A stretch of 39,749 nt of DNA from Acidobacteria bacterium UBA7540 (GCA_002478145.1 DLMI01000129.1:68220-107968); one strand, 5' to 3'. Positions 32,030 to 39,749 are shown, numbered from the stretch's first letter. The notes: generated by a model not told the origin, from the letters alone. Program-made: numbers and translations.

Positions 32030-33031
32030 ATGTCGATCCTGACTTACCGTGAGGCGTTGAATCAGGCCATGCGGGAAGAGATGAGGCGTGATGAGACTAT
32101 CGTCCTGATGGGTGAAGAGGTTGGCTTCTACCAGGGGGCTTACAAGGTCAGCAAAGGGATGCTGGAGGAGTTCGGGCCGATGCGCGTGCTGGACACGCCC
32201 ATCACCGAGCTTGGTTTTACGGGTCTTGGCGTTGGGGCCGCCATGGTGGGCCTGCGGCCGATCGTCGAGATGATGACGTTCAACTTTGCGCTCCTGGCGC
32301 TCGACCAGATCGTGAACGGCGCGGCCAAGATGCTCTACATGTCGGGAGGGCAATTCCCCGTCCCCCTGGTGATTCGCGGTCCAGGCGGCGCAGCGCACCA
32401 ACTTGCCGCACAACATTCGCAGGCGCTGGAATCGTGGTTTTGCCACGTTCCGGGATTAAAGGTGGTCATGCCCTCGACACCCGCGGATGCCAAAGGACTG
32501 CTCAAGACGTCCATTCGTGACGACAATCCTGTGGTCTTTATTGAGTCTGAGGTGCTATACGGAACGCGCGGCGAAGTTCCCGAGGGCGAGTGTCTGATTC
32601 CATTGGGAGTCGCCGACATCAAACGGCGGGGCAAAGACGTTACTCTGATCGCCCATTCCAAGATGGTGTTCGTGGCCCTCGAGGCCGCCGCCGACCTGGA
32701 GAGAGAAGGTGTCGATGTTGAAGTGATTGACCCTAGAACGCTCCGCCCGCTCGACACCGTAACTCTTGTGCAATCGGTAAAGAAGACGAACCGAGCGGTC
32801 ATTGTGGAGGAAGGTTGGCCGTTCTGCGGGGTGGGGGCGCAGATCGTCGACGTCCTCCAGTTCCGTGCTTTCGATTACCTCGATGCGCCGATCTTGAGGG
32901 TAACCGGCGCCGATGTGCCCACACCCTACGCGAAGAATCTGGAGCACTTGGCCTTTCCAGACAAACAGCATGTGAAGGATGCGGTGAACAAGGTGCTTTA
33001 CCGGCGGCCCGTGAGTGCGAATTCCCATTGA
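32030..33031 (+). CDS. pdhB: 2-oxoacid (pyruvate) dehydrogenase E1 component, beta subunit
   Basis: Completes the E1 active site with PdhA. The 333 residues begin MSILTYREALNQAMREEMRRD and contain LMGEEVGFYQGAYKVSKG, DTPITELGFTGLGVGAAMVGLRP, VIRGPGGAAHQLAAQHSQ, and the transketolase C-terminal part DPRTLRPLDTVTLVQSV and EEGWPFCGVGAQI. It is normal in length. A GAGGGG lies 7 nt before the ATG. A palindromic element begins 2 bp after its stop and separates it from the E2 gene. Confidence 0.95.
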   Translation: MSILTYREALNQAMREEMRRDETIVLMGEEVGFYQGAYKVSKGMLEEFGPMRVLDTPITELGFTGLGVGAAMVGLRPIVEMMTFNFALLALDQIVNGAAKMLYMSGGQFPVPLVIRGPGGAAHQLAAQHSQALESWFCHVPGLKVVMPSTPADAKGLLKTSIRDDNPVVFIESEVLYGTRGEVPEGECLIPLGVADIKRRGKDVTLIAHSKMVFVALEAAADLEREGVDVEVIDPRTLRPLDTVTLVQSVKKTNRAVIVEEGWPFCGVGAQIVDVLQFRAFDYLDAPILRVTGADVPTPYAKNLEHLAFPDKQHVKDAVNKVLYRRPVSANSH

Positions 33032-33032
33032 A

Positions 33033-33089
33033 GTAGCGCAGGCATCTTGCCGGTCCCGCGCGGCGGGACCGCCGAGATGGCGGCGCTAC
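33033..33089. repeat. GTAGCG...CGCTAC double-hairpin element, copy 3
   Basis: A 57-bp unit between the beta subunit and E2 genes. It starts 2 bp after the pdhB stop and ends before the E2 ribosome site. Inside are a GGTCCCGCGCGGCGGGACC hairpin and a GCATCTTGCC/GGCGAGATGGC-like pairing. It would form a strong stem in the operon mRNA. Confidence 0.8.
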
Positions 33090-33113
33090 GACGCGTTGGA
33101 CGAAAGGACCCCA

Positions 33114-34499
33114 ATGACGGTCAAGGTACTGATGCCGAAAGGCAGCGATACGATGACAGAGGGCAAGGTCCTCAAATGGCTCAAAAAGGAAGGGGACCAG
33201 GTCTCAACTGGAGAAAGCGTCGTCGAGATTGAGACCGACAAGGTCGATATGGAAGTCGAGGCGATGGGCAGCGGCGTGTTGCGCAAGATTCTTGTTCAGG
33301 CTGGCAAGGTGGTTCCCGTAGGAGAGTTGCTCGCTGTCATCGCCAAGCCGGATGAGGATATTTCCTCGTTGCTCAAAAGTGAAGGCTCGGCGGGCGCGCA
33401 ACCCCCTGCCGGGAGTACTGTCCCGGCCCCAGCGCCCGTAGCGGCTGCGCCTCAGCGCCCCGCCACCAGTGCCTCGCCAGCGGCGACCGACGTAGCGCCG
33501 GTCCCGCATGCGGGACCGGCACATGCCCCGACGAGTCGGGGCGCTACACCTTCCGCTCACGAACCCGCAGATGGCGGACGGGTTTTGGCCTCGCCGCTCG
33601 CCCGAAGAATGGCTCAGGAAATGGGCCTTGATCTGAATCGTATCGCGGGCTCGGGTCCGGCAGGGAGGATTGTGCGCCAGGATGTGGAACGCGTTGCGGC
33701 CCTGGCAGTTGAAGCCAGGGCGGCGCGTGTTCCTGAGGCTGGAAGCGCTGGTGCGCACCTGCCCGCTCCGGCGCCCACGTTGCCAAGACGGCCCGCTCCT
33801 GCACCCACCGGTCCGGAGTTCTACGACGAACCCCTGAGCTCCATGCGAAAAGTCATCGCCACTCGTCTCGTGCAGAGTAAGGCTCCTGTCCCGCACTTCT
33901 ACCTGACGATTGAAGTGGACATGGGCCGCGCGAAAGAGTTGCGTGAATCGGCGAAGGCTTTGAACCCGGAGTTGAGCCTTTCTTATAACGATATCATCCT
34001 CAAAGCCTGCGCCGCCGCGCTGCAGTTGCATCCGCAGGTGAACGCATCCTTCCAGGGCGAGGCGGTCCGCTACTACCGCCGCATTCATCTCGGCGTTGCC
34101 GTAGCCGTGGAGGAGGGGGGACTGATCACGCCGGTGATTCGCAATTGCGAGGGCAAGAGCCTGCAGGAGATCTCGCGGGAAGCGAAAGACCTCATCGCTC
34201 GGGCGCGCAGCCGCAAGCTGAATCCGGACGAGTACACCGGCGCCACGTTTTCCCTCTCCAACCTCGGCATGATGGGGATTGAAGAGTTCTCGGCTGTGAT
34301 CAACCCGCCGGAGGGCGCAATCTTAGCCGTGGGCGCGGTGGCGGAGAAACCTGTGGTCGTGAAGGGCCAGGTCGAAGTGGGCCTCCGCTGCCGCATGACG
34401 CTCTCCTGCGACCATCGCGTGGTGGACGGCGCCACCGGGGCGAAGTTCCTCCAGACGCTCAAACAGATTCTCGAGAATCCGGTTTATCTGGCTTTTTAG
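33114..34499 (+). CDS. pdhC: 2-oxoacid dehydrogenase E2, dihydrolipoamide acyltransferase
   Basis: Core acyltransferase of the complex. It has a lipoyl domain (about residues 1-80) with the lipoylated lysine in EIETDKVDMEVEA, a Pro/Ala-rich linker, an E1/E3-binding domain (about 156-195; VLASPLARRMAQEMGLDLN), a second linker, and a catalytic domain ending with SCDHRVVDGATGAKF (H434, D438). I start at the ATG at 33114 with AAAGGA before it; an open frame from 33015 crosses the palindromic element. Residues 127-145 of the first linker are written by another copy of that element. No E3 gene is in the window. Confidence 0.95.
   Translation: MTVKVLMPKGSDTMTEGKVLKWLKKEGDQVSTGESVVEIETDKVDMEVEAMGSGVLRKILVQAGKVVPVGELLAVIAKPDEDISSLLKSEGSAGAQPPAGSTVPAPAPVAAAPQRPATSASPAATDVAPVPHAGPAHAPTSRGATPSAHEPADGGRVLASPLARRMAQEMGLDLNRIAGSGPAGRIVRQDVERVAALAVEARAARVPEAGSAGAHLPAPAPTLPRRPAPAPTGPEFYDEPLSSMRKVIATRLVQSKAPVPHFYLTIEVDMGRAKELRESAKALNPELSLSYNDIILKACAAALQLHPQVNASFQGEAVRYYRRIHLGVAVAVEEGGLITPVIRNCEGKSLQEISREAKDLIARARSRKLNPDEYTGATFSLSNLGMMGIEEFSAVINPPEGAILAVGAVAEKPVVVKGQVEVGLRCRMTLSCDHRVVDGATGAKFLQTLKQILENPVYLAF
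33492..33547 (+). repeat. GTAGCG...CGCTAC element inside the E2 coding sequence, copy 4
   Basis: A 56-bp unit with GGTCCCGCATGCGGGACC and CCCCGACGAGTCGGGG hairpins. It is the reverse complement of the intergenic copy at 9016-9073 with few differences. It lies in frame in the E2 linker and reads VAPVPHAGPAHAPTSRGAT, which blends with the Pro/Ala-rich linker. Confidence 0.9.
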
Positions 34500-34500
34500 C

Positions 34501-34677
34501 AATCCACAGATTTCGCAGATGGCACAGATGAAAAACGGAAAGGCCAAGCAGTAGGGAGCTGCTTGAACGTGAAGGATGGCAGGCCACGAGGCCCCCGCCT
34601 TGCCTGCTTTCTGTTCTTTCTGCAGCGCGTTTGTCTTCAGTTTTCCTGATCTGAGAAATCTGTGTAATCTGCGGATT
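34501..34677. repeat. Inverted pair of CAGATTT-type degenerate repeats between convergent genes
   Basis: The left arm at 34501-34530 (AATCCACAGATTTCGCAGAT...) and right arm at 34648-34677 (...AATCTGTGTAATCTGCGGATT) are imperfect complements about 118 bp apart. The right arm includes the stop codon of the GH127 gene. Transcripts from both directions would fold here, so it may act as a bidirectional terminator. Confidence 0.75.
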
Positions 34678-36700
34678 ACTTCACAACTTTGCCACCCGAG
34701 GCGTAGGGTATCCAAACTTCCATGGCGCCCGGAAGCCGATTGGCCCAAGCGTAATAGGGGATGAAAGTCAGGTTAACCTCCTTCTCCTCCCTTCGGGGCG
34801 TCCTCTCAATGGTCTGATACAGTGGTTCTTCGGAAAGCGGCTTAGGCGTTGCCATGCCTTTGTGCTTCAACACCACGATTCCCCCAAGCATGTCGGCGCG
34901 AAACTCAGACGTAAACCCCTGGCTCGGATCAGGGACCGCTGGTAGCACAACATCGAAGACAGAGCCTCGGTCCTCCTGGTCCACCTGTTCCAGGCAATAC
35001 AGCAGGGGTCCACGCTGCACGGCAACTCGTCCGTAATCCTCACGCACGAGGGGATTAGCCGCCACCAGGTGCGGGGCCATGTCCAACTGCAAGCGAACGG
35101 TGCCGGCGGCCTTCCACTCCCGACGAATGGCGAAATAGTCGCCCGGTTTTGGCTTCCCGGGAGCGGGCTTGCCATCCAACGTAACCGTGGCCTTGCTCGC
35201 CCAGCCCGGAATCCTCAGATAGAGCGTGAACGTTGCGGCCTTAGCCGGGCTGATCTTCAAGGTGATGTCGCCATCCCAAGGGTACTTCGTTTGCTGGGCA
35301 AGCGTGAGCCCTGTGCCGTCCTCCAAATGCCAGTCGAGGGTGGAAGAGTGGTAGAGATGGACGTAAACGCCGGAGGAGTCCGTCGAGTAGAGATAGCCAG
35401 GAATCGAAGCGAAAGTCCGCTCGAGGTTCGGGGGGCAGCACGTGGTATCGTACCAGGGCTGGCGAATGTCTTCCTTGCCTCGGGACTCCAGGGGATTGCG
35501 ATAACAATAGAGCGTCCCGGAAAGTGACATGCCGGAGTTGATTCCGTTGTAAAGCGCCTTTTCAATAACATCGGCGTAGGGGGCGCCGGCGCTGGCCGCC
35601 AGCATCCGCCAATTCCACATCATGTTGGCAATGGCCGCACAGCTTTCTGCATAGGCCCGCTCGTTCGGGAGGTCATAGGCCACGCCCACCGATTCCCCCT
35701 CCGCGTACGATCCCACTCCGCCGGTAATGTACATCTTCCGTTCGACCAAGTCTTTCCAAAGCCGGCCGAGGGTTTCGAGATATTCGGCATCGCCTGTCTC
35801 GAGGTAGTAGTCCGTGGCTCCGCTGCACGCGTAAAGAGCCCGCACCGCATGGCCTTCAAGTTCCATTCGTGAAGTGAAAGGTATCCCACTGAACAGGTAC
35901 GTCACCTGCTCGTCCGTGAGTTGCAAGCGCAGCTTTTCGCCGGTAAACAAATAGTGGACGAAATCCAGATAGCGCTTGTCGCCGGTAGTGCGGTAAAGCT
36001 CCACCAGCGCCATTTCAAATTCCGGGTGTCCGGTCAAAGCGGGTTTCTTTTCGGGTCCAAGGGTGTGCAATACATAGTCGGCATACTTGATCCCGCCATC
36101 CAGGAGCTTCCTGTTCCCCGTGGCGCGGTAATAGGCGATGGCAGCCTGCAACAGATGACCCAGGCAGTACAACTCGTGGCTGCGGTACATCTCGGAAAAT
36201 CGCAACTTGGCGCGATCCCCAACATAGTAAGTGTTCAGATATCCGGAGGGTTCCTGGGCGGCCAGCACATCGTCAATGAGCTTATCAAGCGTTTCGCGAA
36301 GCTGCGGCCGGTCACCCGATTGCAGAACGAATGCGACCGCTTCCATCCACTTGTAGAGATCGGAGTCGGTGTAAAGCGGCCCCCTGCGGCCTGCGTTCTT
36401 GCGGCCCGAAAGACGCCGAAAGTTGTCCACCACACCGTGTTCTTCCAGGAGTCCCAGCAAGGTGGGGATGCTTTTTTCCGCATTCGTCTGCATTCGCTCA
36501 GACCAGAATCCCTCACCCATGGTTACGGCGCGAATGGGCACCGAATGTAACTTTGCCTTGGGACTTGCGGATGTATTGATGATTCCCTGCGCATTCCAGG
36601 GTTCGTTCCCCATCTGGGCAGGCGCTGCGATCCCGAAAGCCAGACAGGCACCGAGCAGGAGCGAAATCCCGCCCAGAAAACGGATGACTGCAGAATTCAT
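34676..36700 (-). CDS. Secreted GH127 family glycoside hydrolase (beta-L-arabinofuranosidase-like)
   Basis: (Alpha/alpha)6-barrel enzyme, formerly DUF1680. The residues known from Bifidobacterium HypBA1 are all present: acid/base E336 in GESVGVAYDLP, zinc ligands E352 and C354 in YAESCA, and the C421-C422 pair in TTCCPPNLERTF, the first of which is the nucleophile position. I start at the ATG at 36700 (MNSAVIRFLGG) with GGAGG upstream, giving 674 residues and a signal peptide ending near APAQ. A start at 36763 would translate a GTCGAG repeat. The likely substrate is an arabinose-containing plant glycan. No other carbohydrate gene is adjacent. Confidence 0.92.
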   Translation of the reverse strand: MNSAVIRFLGGISLLLGACLAFGIAAPAQMGNEPWNAQGIINTSASPKAKLHSVPIRAVTMGEGFWSERMQTNAEKSIPTLLGLLEEHGVVDNFRRLSGRKNAGRRGPLYTDSDLYKWMEAVAFVLQSGDRPQLRETLDKLIDDVLAAQEPSGYLNTYYVGDRAKLRFSEMYRSHELYCLGHLLQAAIAYYRATGNRKLLDGGIKYADYVLHTLGPEKKPALTGHPEFEMALVELYRTTGDKRYLDFVHYLFTGEKLRLQLTDEQVTYLFSGIPFTSRMELEGHAVRALYACSGATDYYLETGDAEYLETLGRLWKDLVERKMYITGGVGSYAEGESVGVAYDLPNERAYAESCAAIANMMWNWRMLAASAGAPYADVIEKALYNGINSGMSLSGTLYCYRNPLESRGKEDIRQPWYDTTCCPPNLERTFASIPGYLYSTDSSGVYVHLYHSSTLDWHLEDGTGLTLAQQTKYPWDGDITLKISPAKAATFTLYLRIPGWASKATVTLDGKPAPGKPKPGDYFAIRREWKAAGTVRLQLDMAPHLVAANPLVREDYGRVAVQRGPLLYCLEQVDQEDRGSVFDVVLPAVPDPSQGFTSEFRADMLGGIVVLKHKGMATPKPLSEEPLYQTIERTPRREEKEVNLTFIPYYAWANRLPGAMEVWIPYASGGKVVK

Positions 36701-36712
36701 CGCCAAACCTCC

Positions 36713-36937
36713 TCGTCGAGAAGTCGAGGAGTCGAGAAGTCGAGAGTCGAAGGTCAAAACCACGTCTGGCTGTCATTCCGATCCCGCAGTCGCGGGAGAG
36801 GAATCTCGCTCTGGGATCCAGGGACACACGATAATCCTCCTCTCCTGTCCTCATCTAACAGGATGCTGGAAAGTAAGGTCCTTCACTCTTTGACCTTCGA
36901 CTCTCGACTCCTCGACTTCTCGACTCCTCGACTCTTC
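36713..36937. repeat. Inverted array of GTCGAG-type units flanking a GTCATTCCGA element
   Basis: The left arm (36713-36757) repeats GTCGAGAAGTCGAGGA-type words. The right arm (36887-36937) repeats the complement (CGACTCCTCGACTTCTCGAC). Between them is GTCATTCCGATCCCGCAG...(36772-36789), nearly the same as at 7741-7758, with its own CCCGCAGTCGCGGG hairpin. The right arm overlaps the stop codon of the TlpA-like gene, and the left arm adjoins the GH127 ribosome site. Confidence 0.85.
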
Positions 36938-37490
36938 AGGGCAGCAGCGGCTTGACCGCGCGTTCAAATTCCTCAAACGTCGTCGCACCCTGCCAGCTTT
37001 CAACCAGCCGTCCCTCGCGGTCGTAGAGAAAAGTGGCAGGTATGGCGCCGCCCCAGCGTGGATTGATGGAATTCACGAGCGCCTCAAAGTCCTTGAAATG
37101 CTGCCGGTAACTTCCGAAGTTCGCTCCCTGCGATTTCAAGAATTGTTCGATGGCGGGAACGGACTCCGGCTCATCCATGGAGATCGCCAATACAGAGAGC
37201 CCGTGGCTGCGGTAGGTATTGTGGAGGCGGACCAAGTTAGGGAATTCCTCCCGGCAGGGATCGCACCAGGTTGCCCAGAAATTGACCACCAAAACTCGGC
37301 CTCGCTGCTGAGCCCGCAGCCGGTCCCATCCGTTTTCATCCAGATCAACAATCCCCCTGGGCGGCGGTGGTTCGGAAGGAATCACGGAGTGCGAACAGGC
37401 TGCGCCGAGAAGCAGCGCGGCTATTCCGGAAGCCCGCAGCAGTCTTATTCTGCTATCCAAGGCGCGATCCACTCTAGTCCGCTCGGACAC
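36936..37490 (-). CDS. TlpA-like thioredoxin-fold lipoprotein
   Basis: Thiol-disulphide oxidoreductase of the periplasm. LLLGAACS is a lipobox with the lipidated cysteine at about residue 32. FWATWCDPCREEFPNLV holds the active-site CxxC, and GGAIPATFLYDREG contains the cis-proline. The ATG at 37490 overlaps the upstream gene by 17 bp and has no ribosome site. A GTG at 37472, which follows that gene's stop at once, is an attractive alternative and leaves the lipobox intact. Reductive roles such as cytochrome c maturation or repair of exported proteins are typical. Confidence 0.9.
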   Translation of the reverse strand: MSERTRVDRALDSRIRLLRASGIAALLLGAACSHSVIPSEPPPPRGIVDLDENGWDRLRAQQRGRVLVVNFWATWCDPCREEFPNLVRLHNTYRSHGLSVLAISMDEPESVPAIEQFLKSQGANFGSYRQHFKDFEALVNSINPRWGGAIPATFLYDREGRLVESWQGATTFEEFERAVKPLLP

Positions 37491-38091
37491 GTTTGATGGT
37501 GCAGCCGAACGCCTTTGTCTCAGTCACGCTGGCGGATTTCCCGGCTAGCACGGCGTCGAGTGCCGGGCGGATTTCATCATCCGTGGTCTTGTCAGGGTTG
37601 GTGGTGGGCTGGTGACTGTTCCCAAGCGCCCCGTGGTAACGCAGCGTCCATTGACTGTCCAACAGAAATACTTCGGGTGTTACGGAGGCGCCCAGCCGGT
37701 CGGCGATTTGGTTCCCCTCGTCTTTGAGAATAAGGAAGTCGAGGCCATGAGCGCGAGCGTGTTCCCCCACCTCCGTAACCGGTTCAGTCTTATTGGCATT
37801 GATTCCGATGAAGGCAACTCCCCGACTCTCGTACTCATGCGCCAGGTTGGCCATCACGTGATTGAAGGCATTTGAGTAAGGGCAGCGGGTGGCGATGAAG
37901 ATGACCGCCACAGCCTTCTTTCCCTCAAATTCGTAGAGACTATGCGCCTTGCCGTTAACATCCTGAAGCGTGAAATCGGCCATCTTCTCTCCCACCTTGA
38001 TCTTCGCGCCAGGTAGCTCGCCGCCTCTACAGGCAGTCCAGAGAAGGAACAACCCCAAGCCAAATGCAACCGCAATCCTGATTCTGCTCAT
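37474..38091 (-). CDS. Exported redoxin/AhpC-TSA-like protein with CxxS site
   Basis: Thioredoxin-fold protein with an N-terminal hydrophobic segment (about residues 5-21) ending TACRGG, possibly a lipobox-like signal. The active region is IATRCPYSNAF, so only one of the two thioredoxin cysteines is kept (CPYS). ASVTPEVFLLD carries the cis-proline, and the C-terminus has AFGCTIKR, a cysteine motif seen in this subfamily. I start at the ATG at 38091; an upstream ATG at 38136 coincides with the -10 box. It is the first gene of a two-gene operon with the TlpA-like gene. A peroxidase or thiol-transfer role is possible. Confidence 0.88.
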   Translation of the reverse strand: MSRIRIAVAFGLGLFLLWTACRGGELPGAKIKVGEKMADFTLQDVNGKAHSLYEFEGKKAVAVIFIATRCPYSNAFNHVMANLAHEYESRGVAFIGINANKTEPVTEVGEHARAHGLDFLILKDEGNQIADRLGASVTPEVFLLDSQWTLRYHGALGNSHQPTTNPDKTTDDEIRPALDAVLAGKSASVTETKAFGCTIKRVRAD

Positions 38092-38134
38092 GGGCACCCC
38101 GCCTACGGAAACTCTACTAACCGCATAATCTGGC

Positions 38135-38143
38135 ATTATAACA
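38135..38143 (-). promoter_or_regulatory. Extended -10 promoter of the thioredoxin-fold operon
   Basis: Minus-strand TGTTATAAT (38143-38135) is a perfect extended -10 (TGn before TATAAT). The -35 region is weak, as often in this class. The leader to the ATG at 38091 would be about 37 nt. Confidence 0.6.
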
Positions 38144-38206
38144 GGCTGTTTGACTTTTAGGCACTTTTTGCAGCCTTCGTGGGTGCCGGACTGCGATGGC
38201 GCTTAC

Positions 38207-38235
38207 TTCGCGTTTCGCTGTACCTGTGCTAGGAT
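38207..38235 (+). promoter_or_regulatory. Weak promoter candidate for trpS-scpA
   Basis: TTCGCG (38207-38212) and TAGGAT (38230-38235) are 17 nt apart. Both boxes are imperfect. If correct, the ATG at 38196 is upstream of transcription and cannot be the trpS start. Confidence 0.3.
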
Positions 38236-38312
38236 GGCGAATTGCGCAGATTGCGCGGGATGGGTGTGCGCGCAGCGCGCTATCTTCATGGGGGAATAAA
38301 AGGGCAAATCCA

Positions 38313-39476
38313 TTGAGCCAGGCAAGCAACCGACGTCCTCGGATTTTGAGCGGCATGCGCCCCACAGGCAAACTGCACCTCGGCAACCTGGTGGGCGCGC
38401 TTCAGAATTGGGTCAAGTTGCAAGATGAGTATGAGAGCTACCACTTTGTGGCTGACTGGCACATGCTGACCACCGGCTACGAGAATACCCTCGACCTGCG
38501 CCAGGACACCTGGGAAATGGTTACCGACTGGCTGGCCTGCGGGCTGGATCCCAACAAGGCCACGTTTTTCGTCCAGTCGCGTCTGCCGGAACATGCGGAA
38601 CTGCACCTGCTCTTTTCCATGGTGACACCACTCAGTTGGCTGGAGCGCGTGCCCACGTACAAAGAGCAACTCGAAAATATTCGCGACCATGACATCAACA
38701 CCTATGGCTTTCTCGGTTATCCCCTGCTTCAGGCTGCCGACATCCTGATGTACAAGGCAAACTACGTGCCCGTGGGCGAAGACCAGGTGCCGCACGTCGA
38801 GTTTACTCGCGAAGTCGCTCGACGGTTCAACTTGGCATTTGGGGAGTTGGAAGAGGTTGCAGGCGTGAGCACTGATCCCGGACTCCCTGTGGGCGTGGTT
38901 GGCGATGTGGGTGGAGACCTGAAGCAGCTCGCCGCGCCCCATTTCCGCGAGGCTTCGCTCGAGCAACGGGCGGAGTACTTGAACAAAGGGCTCGCGAAGC
39001 TTCGCCGCATTTTCCCTGAGCCGGAAGCCCTCCTGACTTCCGCGCCGCGACTGCCGGGTACGGACGGCCGCAAGATGTCGAAGAGTTACGGCAACGCGAT
39101 TTTCCTGACCGACGCACCAGATGTGGTTTCGAAAAAGCTCGCCACGATGGTGACCGATCCGGCTCGCAAGCGCCGCAACGACCCCGGCAATCCGGACGTC
39201 TGCCCGGTGTTCGACCTGCACAAGATTTTCTCCGCTCAGGGGACAATCGATCGTGTGAACCACGAGTGCCGCACGGCGGAGATCGGTTGTGTGGATTGCA
39301 AGAAGCTTGCGGCGGGGCATCTGAATGCGTTTCTCGCGCCCATTCAGGAACGCCGCAAACCTTATGAGCAGAACCCCCAGAAAGTGTGGGACGTGCTCGA
39401 GGAAGGAACGGCAAAAGCCCGCGCCGTGGCCCAGGCTACGATGAGGGAAGTGCGAGCGGCAGTGAAGTTGACTTGA
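38313..39476 (+). CDS. trpS: Tryptophan--tRNA ligase
   Basis: Class I aminoacyl-tRNA synthetase that charges tRNA-Trp. The HIGH-type motif is MRPTGKLHLGNLVGAL near the N-terminus, and KMSKS is exact in GRKMSKSYGN. PLLQAADILMYKANYVPVGEDQVPHVE is the typical middle block. The open frame goes back to an ATG at 38196, but its first 39 codons are unlike the family. I prefer the TTG at 38313, which has an AAAGGG stretch upstream. That gives 387 residues, somewhat longer than the E. coli enzyme. The stop is followed with no gap by the scpA ATG. Confidence 0.93.
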   Translation: MSQASNRRPRILSGMRPTGKLHLGNLVGALQNWVKLQDEYESYHFVADWHMLTTGYENTLDLRQDTWEMVTDWLACGLDPNKATFFVQSRLPEHAELHLLFSMVTPLSWLERVPTYKEQLENIRDHDINTYGFLGYPLLQAADILMYKANYVPVGEDQVPHVEFTREVARRFNLAFGELEEVAGVSTDPGLPVGVVGDVGGDLKQLAAPHFREASLEQRAEYLNKGLAKLRRIFPEPEALLTSAPRLPGTDGRKMSKSYGNAIFLTDAPDVVSKKLATMVTDPARKRRNDPGNPDVCPVFDLHKIFSAQGTIDRVNHECRTAEIGCVDCKKLAAGHLNAFLAPIQERRKPYEQNPQKVWDVLEEGTAKARAVAQATMREVRAAVKLT

Positions 39477-39749
39477 ATGAGTGACGATCCCCGCAACCCG
39501 AAAACCCGCTCCGACCAACCGGTCGTGAATCCGCCCGAGGGCGAGCTAAGCGCAGGACCTCTTGTGCCGGCCCCGAGCGAGGGGTCGGCCGAGGCGGAGC
39601 CCTGCACCGCACAGTGCAGGGCGGAGGAAGGGCCGCTTCCGCTCCCTGCTCCCAAGCGTCTCACGCACGGCGGAACACCGCCACCCCTGGTCAAGCTGGC
39701 GATGTACGAAGGGCCGCTGGACTTGCTCCTCGACCTCATTCGCAAGCAA
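39477..39749 (+). CDS. scpA: Segregation and condensation protein A, N-terminal part
   Basis: Only the first 91 codons are in the window. The end, KLAMYEGPLDLLLDLIRKQ, is the unmistakable start of ScpA, the kleisin that joins Smc and ScpB in chromosome condensation. Before it lie about 70 Pro/Ala/Glu-rich residues that ordinary ScpA lacks. This part of the gene contains two perfect or near-perfect hairpins (39566-39589 and 39599-39622). The ATG at 39477 follows the trpS TGA directly, so translation is probably coupled. A GTG close to KLAMYEGP is the alternative start and would give a normal-length protein. Confidence 0.85.
   Translation, partial: MSDDPRNPKTRSDQPVVNPPEGELSAGPLVPAPSEGSAEAEPCTAQCRAEEGPLPLPAPKRLTHGGTPPPLVKLAMYEGPLDLLLDLIRKQ

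Noticed and set aside
38286..39518. 410-codon minus-strand frame opposite trpS
   Set aside because: It is an antisense shadow of a complete tryptophanyl-tRNA synthetase gene.

Overview
The window is about 39.7 kb of GC-rich bacterial DNA from one chromosome. The mix of genes suggests a soil-type Acidobacteriota: two secreted sedolisin (S53) proteases with Ig-like tails, an exported TldD-like pair, a secreted GH127 enzyme, a LemA/TPM pair, and gaps full of short palindromic and degenerate repeats. The phylum is inferred from this style of gene content. No rRNA or tRNA gene was seen.

Layout. Positions 1-2040 hold the end of an unrecognised gene and an exported metallo-beta-lactamase-fold hydrolase. 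Positions 2252-9740 are a minus-strand housekeeping run. In transcription order it reads rplU, rpmA, obgE, nadD, rsfS, rlmH, cobO, accD, folC, plsC, headed by a clear sigma70-type promoter upstream of rplU. Positions 9836-10983 form an AT-richer island. It holds a 49-residue protein plus GNAT acetyltransferase pair (toxin-antitoxin-like) and, upstream, a separate promoter-to-terminator unit of about 235 nt. The RNA of that unit carries an 18-nt perfect complement of the usual 16S rRNA 3' end, followed by a 13-codon ORF.

Positions 11010-19800 hold pcm, a ThiF/MoeB-type E1-like enzyme, lemA, a nucleotidyltransferase-like gene, a TPM/YgcG protein, two overlapping exported TldD/TldE-like genes and an OsmC protein. 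Positions 19846-21178 are an ArsR, HdrA-like and ferredoxin operon. Positions 21465-23686 are a MacB/LolCDE-type ABC exporter pair. Positions 23845-30066 hold two S53 proteases and the broken 5' end of a third, with duplicated leader DNA. Positions 30939-34499 are a 2-oxoacid dehydrogenase operon (E1 alpha, E1 beta, E2). Positions 34676-39749 hold a GH127 enzyme, two thioredoxin-fold genes, trpS and the start of scpA.

The most striking non-genic signal is the density of repeats. One family has GTAGCG...CGCTAC ends around two GC-rich hairpins (9016, 11856, 33033, 33492), and one copy lies in frame inside the E2 linker. A second family of about 140 bp has GCGGCAGCAAGCTGCCGC ends (6081 and 14650). 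A third class consists of inverted arrays of degenerate 6-9-mers whose word differs at every locus (4416, 5421, 7751, 30700, 34501, 36713). Several of these overlap start or stop codons of neighbouring genes.
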